Source: Vreelandella halophila (lineage in GTDB: Bacteria; Pseudomonadota; Gammaproteobacteria; Pseudomonadales; Oleiphilaceae). Taken from it: DNA of 64,000 nucleotides. Location of the stretch: the NCBI RefSeq assembly GCF_009856365.1, contig NZ_WMEX01000002.1:310001-374000 (forward strand), given 5' to 3'. How positions within the stretch are numbered: position 1 is the stretch's first letter; the number at the start of each line of letters is the position of its first letter. Below the pieces are notes generated by a model that had not been told where the DNA came from, searched no databases, and worked only from the letters and a program-made list of their open reading frames with translations. Positions 1-9,288 of this stretch are shown here, one piece after another. The position numbers were made by a program, and so were the translations under genes.

Positions 1-444
1 TCAGTCGCGTACCTTGACCTTGATAACTTCAAAGACGTGAATGACCGCTATGGCCATGCGCAAGGGGATAAGCTACTTCAACAAATCGTTGAGGTGGCTC
101 AAAGAAGGCTGCGCAAGACGGATGTTATCGCTCGCATCGGGGGTGACGAGTTTGCTGTATTGCTTCCGGAGACGGGTACAACAACCATACAGTCACCCAT
201 CGCAGACCTGCTCCACAAGATGAAACAGAGCATGCATGATAGCGGGTGGTCCGTGACCATTTCCTGCGGCGTGGTGACGTTCCGTACACCCCCGGGTACC
301 CCCGAGGATGCTCTTAAGGCTGCGGACAAGCTGATGTATGAGGTGAAAGCAGCGGGCAAGGATGCGAGCCGGGAAGCGGTTTTTGAGCGAGGGCCTTCTG
401 AGCTTCGCCACAGTTCGGGCACGGAAGGTGAGCTGCCTGACTGA
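1..444 (+). CDS. GGDEF diguanylate cyclase, C-terminal fragment (5' end outside window)
   Basis: The reading frame is open from base 1, so this is the 3' part of a longer gene. It encodes the core of a GGDEF domain, which makes cyclic di-GMP from two GTP. The first visible residues give the usual substrate-binding stretch (LDLDNFKDVND, then YGHAQGD). The active-site GGDEF is at bases 139-153. An RKTD inhibitory I-site sits five residues before it, so both catalysis and product inhibition look intact. The last 30 or so residues after the domain are low-complexity. The sensory N-terminus lies outside the window, so the input signal is unknown. The gene converges on the chemoreceptor that follows. 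Confidence 0.9.
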   Translation, partial: SVAYLDLDNFKDVNDRYGHAQGDKLLQQIVEVAQRRLRKTDVIARIGGDEFAVLLPETGTTTIQSPIADLLHKMKQSMHDSGWSVTISCGVVTFRTPPGTPEDALKAADKLMYEVKAAGKDASREAVFERGPSELRHSSGTEGELPD

Positions 445-586
445 GACAAGCCGCTGTAAACTTTGTAAGTCCCGATCTTGATTCCAGCTATGATGACCGT
501 GGTGGGCTGGTTGCCTTTGTCATCAGCCCGCTCGTGTCAACGCCGCGCTAATTTGCCCGGTGTGGGGGCAGGTCACCCTCCCACGA

Positions 587-2596
587 TCATCCTTCGCAAA
601 CGCTGAATTCATTGGCCATGTCCTGAAGCTCGCGCGCCAGCTTAGCCTGTTCAGAAGAAACGCCTGATATTTCCTCAGCCCCGCTCAATGTCTGTACTGC
701 CGACCCGCTGATCGACTCCATACGACCCGCCAGCTCTCGGGTAGTCGTTACCTGTTCCTCCGAAGCCGTCGCAATCTGCGAGCTCATGTCACTGATACAG
801 TTCACATCATTGAGGATTTCCGCGAACGTCTGCTCCAGGTCCTTCGCCTGCTCACAGGTTTGGTTGGCCAAGGCATGACTTTCCCCCACGGATCGGCTGG
901 CATTCTCGGTAATCTCCTGGAAGCTACTGATAATGCCTTCAATTTCCCTGGTGGATTCCTGAGTCTTTTTAGCGAGGTTGCGCACCTCGTCGGCTACTAC
1001 TGCGAAACCACGCCCGTGTTCGCCCGCCCGAGCCGCTTCTATGGCGGCATTGAGCGCTAAAAGATTGGTCTGCTCCGCAACCTGCCCGATCACGTCAATC
1101 ATTTTGGTAATGGAACCACTGCGTTGTTCCAAATCATTGATCACCGAATTCACATTATCGACAGAGTTGGCGAGAGACGTGATCCGTTCGACGCTGCTTC
1201 GCAATGCCTGCTCACCACTCTGGCTTTTCTCGGTTGCGCTGCTGGCAGCATCCGCTACCTGCTGGGTATTTTGCGAAATCTCCTCGGAGGTGGATGACAT
1301 TTCCTCGGTGGAAGCGGCTACCTGCTCAATATTCTGCTGCTGGTTCTTGACCTCAGTCGCGTTCTCTTGGGCCGTTGAACTGGTTTCCTCTGTTGCCGTG
1401 GCCAACTGAACACTCGCCTTTTCAATTCCGCGCAGAGCTTCCCCGAACCGGGAAAAAAGTTCATTGATCTTGGTACTGATGGTGCCAATCTCATCGTTCG
1501 ACTGAACCGGCAAGGGTGTACTCAGGTCCTTCTTTTCCATTGCCGCGCTAAGTCCATTGAGTAGATCCCTGACCTGGCGATTGATCTGTATCGTGATCAG
1601 CGCAACCAGCGTCAGTACGATACCGACGATGATTAGGGCAATGACGCTGGTAGTGACCAGCCCTTTCCAAGCGCTGGAGAGGAGCAACCCAGTCTGGCTG
1701 CTCACTTCTTGGAGCAGGCTTTCCCCAATCCTGTTAAGTGTTTCAATCCGTTGCGTTGACGTGCTGAACCATTGCTCAGCGCTCAGCTCATCAACGCCCT
1801 CTCGGTCGCTCGTCAAAGTCTCCCGTAACTGCCCCATAGTAGCTTCATCCGTGTTATCGAGCTTTTCAGCCAAAGCAGTGCGCTCCTGCCGGTCCAGCAT
1901 TGCACCCGCTTGAGTGAAAAGGGCCTCCTGCCGCCCAAATAAGCCTGCAATTCGAGCGCTGCCAGCGAGATCGACGTTGTTCGAGCGAATCATGCCGGCG
2001 CCTGCAGCTCGCTCGCGACCAGCCATCTCAGTTGCCTGTGAGATCAGATAGTAGGCTGAGAGTTGACGAGTGATACCAGGGTTGGTCGCCCGGCGAACGA
2101 TCTGGCGCTCTCGCTCAAGCAGTGTTGTGATTAAGCTCGTGTAAGTTGACGCTGATTCACCGGCAGAAAAATCATGATTGTCGATGGCCCGACGCTTTCC
2201 TGACAGTTCATCCAGTGCCCGGGCAACCTGATCAATATTGGCCTTGATCATGTCTGGGAACTTGTAAACCGCCTCAAGCTTGCTCACCGCCTCTCGGTAG
2301 CGACGGGTCGCGTCATCGGTGCGCTTACGTTGATTGTGCATCGCAGTCGCTGCGTCACTCGATTGTTTTTCAGCAGCGAAAAAAACCGCTGAGCGCCCCC
2401 GCTCCCGTTGCAAGTGCTCAATGACGGGGGCCCCTGCCTCAACGAGTTCCATCATTCCTTGAAGCGCGTAACCCTCACGATACTCATTGTAGTTTTGAAA
2501 AATATCCGTGGTTGCAAACCAGAGAATCACGAGCAACGCCGGGAAGGCCAGCGAAAGCATCTTGCCGCGCATAGAGAGACGATCGATAAAGGCCAT
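587..2596 (-). CDS. methyl-accepting chemotaxis protein with NIT sensor domain
   Basis: Inner-membrane chemoreceptor. It has an N-terminal membrane segment (about residues 15-30) and a helical periplasmic NIT-type domain with the family hallmark [13 protein letters not shown] second membrane segment follows at about 315-340, then HAMP, then a long cytoplasmic signalling domain with the conserved hairpin tip ([19 protein letters not shown]). NIT domains are proposed to sense nitrate or nitrite, which would fit the nar genes 30 kb away, but that link is inference. I placed the start at the ATG at 2596 because GGAG lies 9 nt upstream. A GTG at 2611 is in frame but has no better ribosome site. 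No cytoplasmic che genes are in the window, so it presumably works with a kinase encoded elsewhere. Confidence 0.9.
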   Translation of the reverse strand: MAFIDRLSMRGKMLSLAFPALLVILWFATTDIFQNYNEYREGYALQGMMELVEAGAPVIEHLQRERGRSAVFFAAEKQSSDAATAMHNQRKRTDDATRRYREAVSKLEAVYKFPDMIKANIDQVARALDELSGKRRAIDNHDFSAGESASTYTSLITTLLERERQIVRRATNPGITRQLSAYYLISQATEMAGRERAAGAGMIRSNNVDLAGSARIAGLFGRQEALFTQAGAMLDRQERTALAEKLDNTDEATMGQLRETLTSDREGVDELSAEQWFSTSTQRIETLNRIGESLLQEVSSQTGLLLSSAWKGLVTTSVIALIIVGIVLTLVALITIQINRQVRDLLNGLSAAMEKKDLSTPLPVQSNDEIGTISTKINELFSRFGEALRGIEKASVQLATATEETSSTAQENATEVKNQQQNIEQVAASTEEMSSTSEEISQNTQQVADAASSATEKSQSGEQALRSSVERITSLANSVDNVNSVINDLEQRSGSITKMIDVIGQVAEQTNLLALNAAIEAARAGEHGRGFAVVADEVRNLAKKTQESTREIEGIISSFQEITENASRSVGESHALANQTCEQAKDLEQTFAEILNDVNCISDMSSQIATASEEQVTTTRELAGRMESISGSAVQTLSGAEEISGVSSEQAKLARELQDMANEFSVCEG

Positions 2597-2936
2597 GGGC
2601 GCTCGCTCCACTCAGTTATGTCAGGTTGGATCCGTTGCTCTATTGGTTTACTTGAACTGGCCATAGCCGCCTCAAGAAAACCTCGATAACCAGATGACTC
2701 AAATGATAACTGGGGAGGATATGCACACAATCACTAACATGTATGGTATTTGTATCTAATAAAGTGTGAGCCTACCCCGCAAGTTGTACCTCTTAAAATT
2801 TCAGAAATTCAATGAGTTGAGATTGACGCTCTGCAGGTTTTTTGAGCAGGGCAGTATCGCTTCAAAAGCATGGTGGTGAAGCGGGCTCTCTGACTCTCCG
2901 ATCCGGGGAACCACAGGGCTCTGATGCCTTTCGAGA
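2597..2936. other. intergenic region without a gene
   Basis: About 340 bases between the chemoreceptor start and the tRNA-Gly promoter region. The middle part (2700-2830) is AT-richer than its surroundings and should hold the chemoreceptor promoter on the minus strand. I could not pick a convincing sigma-70 or sigma-28 pair. No coding signal is visible. Confidence 0.5.
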
Positions 2937-2942
2937 TTGACA
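2937..2942 (+). promoter_or_regulatory. TTGACA -35 element before tRNA-Gly
   Basis: A perfect TTGACA lies 33 bases upstream of the tRNA 5' end. The region 17 bases further on (TTCCCT) is a poor -10, so the promoter call is tentative. Confidence 0.3.
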
Positions 2943-2975
2943 GCACCGGCGCGGGGTGGTTCCCTGTCCACGTTC

Positions 2976-3051
2976 GCGGGCGTAGCTCAGTTGGTAGAGC
3001 ATCAGCTTCCCAAGCTGAAAGTCGCGAGTTCGAGCCTCGTCGCCCGCTCCA
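2976..3051 (+). tRNA. tRNA-Gly (anticodon CCC)
   Basis: A 76-base cloverleaf can be folded by eye. The acceptor stem is GCGGGCG/CGCCCGC, the D arm is GCTC..GAGC, and the anticodon stem is TCAGC/GCTGA with loop TTCCCAA, giving anticodon CCC. The T arm is GCGAG-TTCGAGC-CTCGT, and the 3' T-CCA is encoded. It resembles the enterobacterial glyU type. No integrase or duplicated tRNA end is seen nearby. Confidence 0.96.
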
Positions 3052-3084
3052 GTTTTCCTTCCGTATCGACTCGGGTCACGCCGC

Positions 3085-5064
3085 TCAGGGCGTGACGATG
3101 TTGAAGCCGAAATCGAAGCTGTCCAGAAGACCCAGGAACGACATGAAGGCTTCCTGGTCGCCTTCGATTTCGATGTCTCCAGCCTTCATGGCTTCCGGGA
3201 AGGTCCGTTGCTTGAGGTTGATGGCGTCCAGCACGGCGCGGTCGATGGTGACCGTGGCGTCGGCATCATCATCCTGTTTCCCGATGTCGTAGTTCAGGAC
3301 CCCGTTGGCGACGTCGAGCGTGAACCGGGTGTCCACATCCGGCATCACGATGTTGAGGTCCAGGTCCACGTTGGCTTTGGCAGCCTTGGGGTGGTCCAGG
3401 CGCACCGCGAGGTAATCCAGATACTTATCGATGGGTAAGCTTCGGATGATGTCGGTGGATCGGGTGTTGGGCATCATGCCCGCGGCCACGCCGTTGCGCA
3501 GTTCTTTCGCGCCCGTCAGGTAGAAGTTCCGCCACGGACCGTTCTCGGACTGATAACCCATCTGGGTCAGGACATCGGCCAGGAGTTCCTTCGCGGTTTC
3601 GTTGTCCGGCTGGGCGAAGACCAAATGGTTGAGCGCCGTCGCGGCCCAGCGGTATTCGCCGGCCTCGTAGTCCGCGCGGGCCTTGCGGATCAGTTCTTCG
3701 GCGCCCCCGGCGTACTCAACGAATTTCTCGCCTTCCTCGACCGGTGGCAGGGGGTTCAGCTCGGCGGGGTTGCCGCTGAACCACCCGAAATAGAGCTGGT
3801 ACTGGGCCTTGGCATTGTGGCTGACCGACCCGTAGTAGCCACGGTTGGCGAATTCGCTGGCCAGGCTCTCGGGCAGCTCAATGTTCTCGGCGATTTCATC
3901 CATGGTCTGGCCCTTGTTCGCCAGCCGCAGGACTTCGTCGTGCAGGTAGCGGTAGGTGTCCCGCTGCTTGCGCCAGAACTCATTGATGGCGGCGTTGCCC
4001 CAGACCGGCCAGTGGTGGCTGCCGAAGCTGGTTTCCACTTCGTCCCCGAACTGCTTGATGACCTCGTGGATGTACTTGGCCCAGAGGTCGCCGCTGCGGA
4101 CCTTGGCGCCACGCAGCGTGTAGAGGTTGTGCATGACGTGGTTGATTTCCTCCGCCTGCATCATGGCGTTGGATTCCGGCAGGTAGAACATCAGCTCGGC
4201 GGGGGCCTCGGCGCCGGGCGTGTTGAGGAAGGTCATCTCGACGCCGTCCACGGACGTCTCGATCGGCTCCGCCGGCGGGCCGGAGATCACCCGGGTGGGC
4301 TCGAGGATGGTGATGGTGCCGGCGGAGGTGGTGTTGCCCAGGCCGGCGCCAATGGAGCCCTTCGGGCCCTTGGGCAGGAGGTTGCCGAACATGTAGCTGG
4401 CGCGGCGGCTCATGGCGTTGCCGGCAATCAGGTTCTCGCCCACGGCGGCATCATAGAAGCCTTCGGGTGCAATGATCGGGACGTCCCGTTCCTGAACCTC
4501 CTCTTTCGAGATGATGCCCTTCACGCCCCCGAAGTGGTCCGCGTGGCTGTGGGTGAAGATCACGGCGCTGACCGGCAGGTCCGCCACATGCTGCTTGAGC
4601 AGTTCGAACCCGGCTCTGGCCGGTTCGGTCGAAATCAGGGGGTCGATCACGATCCAGCCATTCTCCCCACGGATGAAGCTCATCACCGACAGGTCGTAAC
4701 CACGGACCTGGTAGATGCCATCCGTCACCTTGAAGAGGCCCGAGATCCGGTTGAGCTGGCCCTGCCGCCAGAGGCTGGGGTTCGCCGTTGCCGGGGCCTC
4801 GGTTCCCGCGAGGAAGTCGAACGCGCCGATGTCGTAGACGACGTCACCCTCGGCGTTGGTGATCGTCTTGTTGTCCGGTTTGGCGATGAGGCCACGCTCG
4901 GCGTTCTCGAAGTCGGTGCGGTCCTCGAACGGCAGGACGTCCAGGACGGCCCGGTTGGCTTCCGCCGTATGCGTGCTGGCGTCCTGGGCATGGGCAGCGC
5001 CCGCTGACAGGGTCAGCATGGCCAGGGTCGTCAGGGTTTTCCGGAGTGGTTTTGTTATTGTCAT
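3085..5064 (-). CDS. secreted metallo-beta-lactamase-fold alkylsulfatase (SdsA1-like)
   Basis: This 659-residue protein matches the length and layout of SdsA1/BDS1-type linear alkylsulfatases, which hydrolyse dodecyl sulfate to dodecanol and sulfate. A clear signal peptide ends near AHAQ, so it acts in the periplasm or outside. The metal-binding THSHADH motif lies at about residues 171-177. A dimerisation region and a C-terminal SCP2-like lipid-binding domain follow, as in the family. The start is the ATG at 5064, preceded by AGGAG; the frame continues upstream only through tetR in another phase. It is the last gene of an operon with an alcohol dehydrogenase, an aldehyde dehydrogenase and a TetR regulator, which fits stepwise oxidation of the released alcohol. 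Confidence 0.92.
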   Translation of the reverse strand: MTITKPLRKTLTTLAMLTLSAGAAHAQDASTHTAEANRAVLDVLPFEDRTDFENAERGLIAKPDNKTITNAEGDVVYDIGAFDFLAGTEAPATANPSLWRQGQLNRISGLFKVTDGIYQVRGYDLSVMSFIRGENGWIVIDPLISTEPARAGFELLKQHVADLPVSAVIFTHSHADHFGGVKGIISKEEVQERDVPIIAPEGFYDAAVGENLIAGNAMSRRASYMFGNLLPKGPKGSIGAGLGNTTSAGTITILEPTRVISGPPAEPIETSVDGVEMTFLNTPGAEAPAELMFYLPESNAMMQAEEINHVMHNLYTLRGAKVRSGDLWAKYIHEVIKQFGDEVETSFGSHHWPVWGNAAINEFWRKQRDTYRYLHDEVLRLANKGQTMDEIAENIELPESLASEFANRGYYGSVSHNAKAQYQLYFGWFSGNPAELNPLPPVEEGEKFVEYAGGAEELIRKARADYEAGEYRWAATALNHLVFAQPDNETAKELLADVLTQMGYQSENGPWRNFYLTGAKELRNGVAAGMMPNTRSTDIIRSLPIDKYLDYLAVRLDHPKAAKANVDLDLNIVMPDVDTRFTLDVANGVLNYDIGKQDDDADATVTIDRAVLDAINLKQRTFPEAMKAGDIEIEGDQEAFMSFLGLLDSFDFGFNIVTP

Positions 5065-5095
5065 GGTGTCTCCTGTTGTCCAGGGGTTTGCGGGT

Positions 5096-5710
5096 CTAGA
5101 ACAGTTTTTCGAGCAGGGCTCGCATCTCTGTAGCGAGCGATTGATGATCCCGGGGCGTACCCGTGAGCTGGTTCTGCATCTGGTAGCGGAAGACGCCGTC
5201 GATGAGCGCGTAGCCGAATTCGCCCATGTCGGGGCGGGCCGATCCGGTCTTTTCAGCAGCGCTCTCAACCACGCCGATCAGCGCGGCCTCCAGCTCACGC
5301 ACCATGGGCCGGAAGGCCGGATCGAACAGGGCCTGGCCGCGGATGTCGTACCAGAGGCGATGGGTGGAGGCGTCCTCGACGATGGAGGTCGCCAGCGCGT
5401 TGGCCAGCGCATTGATGACCGGTTCCCGGCCGCTGGCGTCGCTGAGTGCGTCTTCCAGCCCGGAGATGAACGCGGCCTTGTAGAGCGAGACGCAGTGCAG
5501 GATCAGCTGGGTCCGGTCCTCGAAGTAGTAGTGCAGCATGCCGAGCGAGAGGTCCGCCCTGGCGGCGATGTCGCGCAGGCTGGTATTGGCGTACCCCAGC
5601 TCCTGGAGCGCCTGCATGGCACTGCGCGCGATCTGGTCCTTCTTCTCCTGGCGCTTGCGCGTCTTGCGGTCCGCGCGTGCCTGCAGTTTGTCGGGGGCAA
5701 CCGTGCTCAT
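5096..5710 (-). CDS. TetR-family transcriptional regulator
   Basis: A 204-residue one-component regulator. The N-terminal helix-turn-helix (about residues 25-70) has the TetR pattern: IARSAMQALQELGYANTS followed by the recognition region LSLGMLHYYFEDRTQLI. The C-terminal half would bind the inducer. It sits inside the alkylsulfatase operon, 31 bp before the sulfatase gene and 41 bp after the aldehyde dehydrogenase. It therefore most likely represses its own operon and responds to an alkyl sulfate, alcohol or acyl compound. A palindrome at 9181-9192 is the best candidate operator. GAGG lies 9 nt before the ATG. Confidence 0.88.
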   Translation of the reverse strand: MSTVAPDKLQARADRKTRKRQEKKDQIARSAMQALQELGYANTSLRDIAARADLSLGMLHYYFEDRTQLILHCVSLYKAAFISGLEDALSDASGREPVINALANALATSIVEDASTHRLWYDIRGQALFDPAFRPMVRELEAALIGVVESAAEKTGSARPDMGEFGYALIDGVFRYQMQNQLTGTPRDHQSLATEMRALLEKLF

Positions 5711-5751
5711 GCCTACTACCTCGTCTGACCATCCACGTGGAGCGCGGAACC

Positions 5752-7470
5752 CTAGCCCATCAGCGCGTTCAGGAAAATGCCGGGAATCCGGTGCCAGGCC
5801 GGTCTGTACTCGAACTGGGTCAGCAGTTCACCAAGCTTGTGCTGCCGGGTATTGGTGATGAACCAGGGCGGCCGTGGCAGCAGGCTCCAGTCGCCGTTGG
5901 CGACCGAGCGCGGGAAGGGTCGGAAGGGGGCTTCCACCACTGAGCGTTCGGCCGCGTCGAACATGAAGGTGTTGTGGACGGAGCCGATGCCGCTCTGGAC
6001 GTCGTCCAGGGTGTGGCCGGGGAAGGCGCCCCAGGGGCAGACGGTGTTGAGAAAGCCCAGGCCCGTCCAGGCGTTGATGGCGATGGTGCCGTAGTGCAGA
6101 TCCGCCAGCAGGGCCTCGAAGCGCTCGCGGCCCATGGCGCGGATCGTGTCCGGGTGGATCACGATGTTGGCGCCCAGGGTGCCGTGGAGCTGGTTGTTGG
6201 CGAACTCGATGGCGTTGCGCAGGTACTGCTCCGCGTCCGGGGCCTCCAGGCGCTGCACGGAGAAGGCCGGGGCGAAGACCTCGTTCGAGCGGAACCGGTC
6301 GTGGTCCTCAAGGTTGTTGATCAGCAGCTCCGGCGCGTGCCCACGGCTGACAACGTCTACCTCACTGGCATGGTCCCGGAACGCCGCCAGACGGTCCTCG
6401 GTGCCGGGGTAGTAGGTGGGGCGGGCGGACTGGCTGATGACGTCGCGGAGCTCGCGCATCAGGGCGTCTTCCTGGTCCCAGCCGCGCGGCATCAGCAGGG
6501 CCTGGCAGGCCACGCAGTTGAAGCCGGAGTTGTGCAGCTTCTGGGTGGCGATCTGTTCCGCCTGGAAGCGGATGTCCGCCTGGGACCAGTTACCCGGCAC
6601 CACGATGGTGGGGCAGACCGCGCCCAGCTCCGAGGTGATGCGCTTGTCCAGGCGCGGTGTGCCGGCGGCACGGTTCTTCTCGCCTTCCTCGCCCTTGCCC
6701 CAGATGATCATGTCGTGGGTCGCCTGGGAGCCGGTGATGTGGATTTCCTCGACCAGCTCATGTTCCGTGAGCCAGGCGCCGACATCCCCGCCGCCTTTCA
6801 CGATGCGCAGGGCGTCCCGTTCGATCAGCGGGGCCAGGGCGGTCTCCAGGACCCCGGCGAGGTACTCGTTCACCGGGTTCATCTTGAGGATCACGACCTG
6901 GTGCTCAAGGAACAGCTTCTGGAAGACGTCGAGCGGGGCGATGGCGGCGATGTTGCCGGCGCCCAGCACCAGCGAGACCCTGCCCTGGCGCTGCTCGGCC
7001 GGGGTGTCGTAGGCGGTGGCGGTGTGGGCGGCGAGGTTGTCTTTGGTGATGCCCTCCTGCATCCAGACCTCGGCGCTGACGCCGGAGAGCAGGAGCCGGT
7101 CCCAGATGCTGTGGGGCGTGACGCGCGCGGCGAGCTGGCCGTTGGGCAATGTCCGCAGGGGAATATCCTGCAGGAAGGACTTGCCGTTCATCCTGGAAAG
7201 CGTCTCGATCAGGCCGTTACAGGCGCCCATCAGGGCGTAGGGGCCGGACATCCATTCCTCACCCTCCAGGGGGGAACCCGACAGGCCCTTGGCGCTGGCG
7301 CCCTGCCGGGCCCAGTCACCGGCGACGCCCATAAGAGCATCCTTGACCGACTCAAGAATGGCGATGCGCTCATCCAGCGTCGTGCGGGCCCATTGGTCCT
7401 TCGCGGCGGCGAGCGTGTCGAGCTGGGACTGCAGGGCCTCGAAGTCGGGGTGCGCGTTGTCGTTGGTCAT
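5752..7470 (-). CDS. NAD(P)-dependent aldehyde dehydrogenase
   Basis: A 572-residue ALDH-superfamily protein. It carries the NAD-binding and substrate regions in order, including ITGSQATHDMI in the Rossmann part. The catalytic Cys lies in NSGFNCVACQALL, in the position of the usual NxGQxC. At 572 residues it is longer than the common 480-500, with extra sequence at both ends. In this operon it would oxidise a long-chain aldehyde, such as dodecanal made by the neighbouring GMC enzyme, to the fatty acid for beta-oxidation. The substrate assignment is from context; the family assignment is from the motifs. Confidence 0.87.
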   Translation of the reverse strand: MTNDNAHPDFEALQSQLDTLAAAKDQWARTTLDERIAILESVKDALMGVAGDWARQGASAKGLSGSPLEGEEWMSGPYALMGACNGLIETLSRMNGKSFLQDIPLRTLPNGQLAARVTPHSIWDRLLLSGVSAEVWMQEGITKDNLAAHTATAYDTPAEQRQGRVSLVLGAGNIAAIAPLDVFQKLFLEHQVVILKMNPVNEYLAGVLETALAPLIERDALRIVKGGGDVGAWLTEHELVEEIHITGSQATHDMIIWGKGEEGEKNRAAGTPRLDKRITSELGAVCPTIVVPGNWSQADIRFQAEQIATQKLHNSGFNCVACQALLMPRGWDQEDALMRELRDVISQSARPTYYPGTEDRLAAFRDHASEVDVVSRGHAPELLINNLEDHDRFRSNEVFAPAFSVQRLEAPDAEQYLRNAIEFANNQLHGTLGANIVIHPDTIRAMGRERFEALLADLHYGTIAINAWTGLGFLNTVCPWGAFPGHTLDDVQSGIGSVHNTFMFDAAERSVVEAPFRPFPRSVANGDWSLLPRPPWFITNTRQHKLGELLTQFEYRPAWHRIPGIFLNALMG

Positions 7471-7498
7471 GGTCGGTGTTCCTTTGGTTCCTGCAGTG

Positions 7499-9121
7499 TT
7501 AAGTGGTCCGGGCGGAGCGGATCAGGTCCGCCGCCTTTTCCGCGATCATGATGGTGGGCGCGTTGGTGTTGCCGCTGACCACGGTGGGCATGACGGAGGC
7601 GTCCACCACGCGCAGCCCCTGCATGCCCTGCACCTTCAGTTCCGGGTCGACCACCGCCATGGGGTCGCCTTCCGGGCCCATCCGGCAGGTGCCCACCGGG
7701 TGGTAGATGGTGTCGCCGCGGGCACGGATCTGCTGCTCCCAGTCGGCGTCGCTCATGCCATCACCCACGCCGAACAGCTCTTTCTGGCGCCATGGCGCCA
7801 GCGCCGGTGCCTGGAGGATCTCCCGCGTCATCCGGGCGCCCTTGATCATGGTGTCCAGGTCGCGCTGGTCGTCCAGGAACTTCGGGTCGATGCCCGGTGC
7901 GGCCAGCGGGTCCGCGCTCTTGAGGAAGACCTCGCCACGGGAGTGGGGGTTCACGGCGCAGACGTGGCAGCTGAAGCCATGGCCCCAGTGCAGCCGGCGC
8001 GCGTGGTCCTCGACGATCGAGATCACGAAGTGGAGCTGGATGTCGGGCTTGTCCAGCGCGGGGTCGGTCTTCAGGAAGGCCGCGCCCTCGGCAAAGGGCG
8101 TGGCGATCATCCCCGTGCCGTCCCGGCGCCACTGCAGGATCTGGCGCAGCATCCGCAGGAAGCCCGCCATGCTGAAGCCGAAGGTGTCGGTGTCCGTCGA
8201 CTTGTAGGCCATGATCAGGTCGAGGTGGTCCTGCAGGTTCTGGCCCACGCCGGGCAGTTCCTGGACCATCCCGATGCCGTGGGACTGGATGTTGTCCGGG
8301 CGCCCGATCCCCGAGAGCTGGAGCAGTTGCGGTGAGTTGAAGGCGCCGCCCGAAAGCAGGACTTCCTGCCGCGTGTGGACACTGTGGTCCTGTTTGCCCT
8401 GCCGGTAGGCGACGCCGGTGGCGCGCTTGCCCTCGGTGAGGACGCGGGTGGCGTGGGCGCCGGTGATGACCGTCAGGTTGGGGCGGTCCATGACCGGGTG
8501 GAGGTAGGCGGCCGCCGCGGAACAGCGCTCGCCGTTGCGCTCCAGGCTGTGGAACTGCGTGACCGGGAAGAGGGCGACGCCCTCGTTGTCACCGTCGTTG
8601 ATGTCGTCCACTTCGGCATGGCCGCACTCGGTGGCGGCCTTGATGAAGGCCCGGGTGATGGGGCGCGGTGACCTCTGGTTGCTGACGTGGAGGGGGCCGC
8701 TGTCGCCGTGGACGGCATTGGCGCCGTTTTCGTTGTTCTCGGACTTGCGGAAATAGGGCAGGACCTCGTCCCAGCTCCAGCCTTCGCAGCCCAGCTCCGC
8801 CCAGTGGTCGTAGTCCTTGCGGTGGCCGCGCACGCACAGCATGGCATTGATGGCGCTGGAGCCGCCCAGGCCCTTGCCCCGGGGCTGGTAGCCACGGCGG
8901 CCGTTGAAGCTTGCCTGGGGTTCGGTCTCGAACGCCCAGTTATTGATTTTGCCGTGGCCCGGCATCATGGCCACAACCGCTGCCGGGGCACGGATCAGCA
9001 GGTGGTTGCCGTGCCCGCCCGCTTCCAGCAGGCAGACGCTGACGTCCGGATCCTCACTCAGTCTGGAGGCGAGCACGGACCCGGCCGAGCCGCCGCCGAC
9101 GATCACGTAGTCATAGGTCAT
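7499..9121 (-). CDS. GMC-family FAD-dependent alcohol dehydrogenase (AlkJ/BetA-like)
   Basis: A 540-residue glucose-methanol-choline oxidoreductase. The N-terminal FAD-binding motif is [14 protein letters not shown] at about residues 7-20. The GMC signature region contains [13 protein letters not shown]. The C-terminal catalytic region has [10 protein letters not shown] and the [17 protein letters not shown] stretch. Homologues include choline dehydrogenase and the membrane-associated aliphatic alcohol dehydrogenase AlkJ. As first gene of the alkylsulfatase operon it most plausibly oxidises the fatty alcohol released from an alkyl sulfate. No betaine genes are nearby, so a choline role is less likely. 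The start ATG at 9121 is preceded by AAGGATGAGG. Confidence 0.87.
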   Translation of the reverse strand: MTYDYVIVGGGSAGSVLASRLSEDPDVSVCLLEAGGHGNHLLIRAPAAVVAMMPGHGKINNWAFETEPQASFNGRRGYQPRGKGLGGSSAINAMLCVRGHRKDYDHWAELGCEGWSWDEVLPYFRKSENNENGANAVHGDSGPLHVSNQRSPRPITRAFIKAATECGHAEVDDINDGDNEGVALFPVTQFHSLERNGERCSAAAAYLHPVMDRPNLTVITGAHATRVLTEGKRATGVAYRQGKQDHSVHTRQEVLLSGGAFNSPQLLQLSGIGRPDNIQSHGIGMVQELPGVGQNLQDHLDLIMAYKSTDTDTFGFSMAGFLRMLRQILQWRRDGTGMIATPFAEGAAFLKTDPALDKPDIQLHFVISIVEDHARRLHWGHGFSCHVCAVNPHSRGEVFLKSADPLAAPGIDPKFLDDQRDLDTMIKGARMTREILQAPALAPWRQKELFGVGDGMSDADWEQQIRARGDTIYHPVGTCRMGPEGDPMAVVDPELKVQGMQGLRVVDASVMPTVVSGNTNAPTIMIAEKAADLIRSARTT

Positions 9122-9180
9122 GACCTCATCCTTCTCTTTTGTTGTTTTTGATCAGATTACGAGCAGCGAATCATAAAATC

Positions 9181-9192
9181 GGACACTTGTCC
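9181..9192. promoter_or_regulatory. palindromic operator in front of the alkylsulfatase operon
   Basis: GGACA-CT-TGTCC is a perfect inverted repeat. It is extended by partly symmetrical A/T flanks and followed by a further TGTCC half-site at 9201-9205. On the minus strand it precedes a possible -10 (TATGAT, about 13 bases downstream of TTGGAC). It is therefore well placed for repression of the operon that starts at 9121. The TetR protein encoded in the operon is the obvious candidate ligand, by inference. Confidence 0.55.
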
Positions 9193-9244
9193 AAATTTTA
9201 TGTCCGGCCGTTCAGGATCAGTCCATTTCCTCGCGTTCCGCCCT

Positions 9245-9253
9245 TGCTATACT
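9245..9253 (+). promoter_or_regulatory. extended -10 promoter for the lytic transglycosylase-like lipoprotein gene
   Basis: TGCTATACT is a TGn-extended -10 element. A weak -35 (TTTCCT) lies 16 bases upstream. A start site near 9260 would give a leader of about 30 nt. Confidence 0.5.
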
Positions 9254-9288
9254 GCGGTCGTTAGCGTGGATTGAGTGAGTTGCCGCAT

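Noticed and set aside
445-586. possible terminator between the GGDEF fragment and the chemoreceptor
   Set aside because: GGGCTG/CAGCCC can pair across 14 bases but there is no T-run and the stem is weak.
2924-3292. 122-codon plus-strand frame across tRNA-Gly
   Set aside because: It includes the whole tRNA sequence and overlaps the sulfatase 3' end.
3625-5007. 460-codon plus-strand frame opposite the alkylsulfatase
   Set aside because: Val/Gly/Ala-rich translation without motifs, fully antisense to a gene with clear catalytic motifs; typical of high-GC codon use.
5974-7551. 525-codon plus-strand frame opposite the aldehyde dehydrogenase
   Set aside because: Antisense shadow without motifs or a ribosome site; the opposite strand has the ALDH catalytic motifs.
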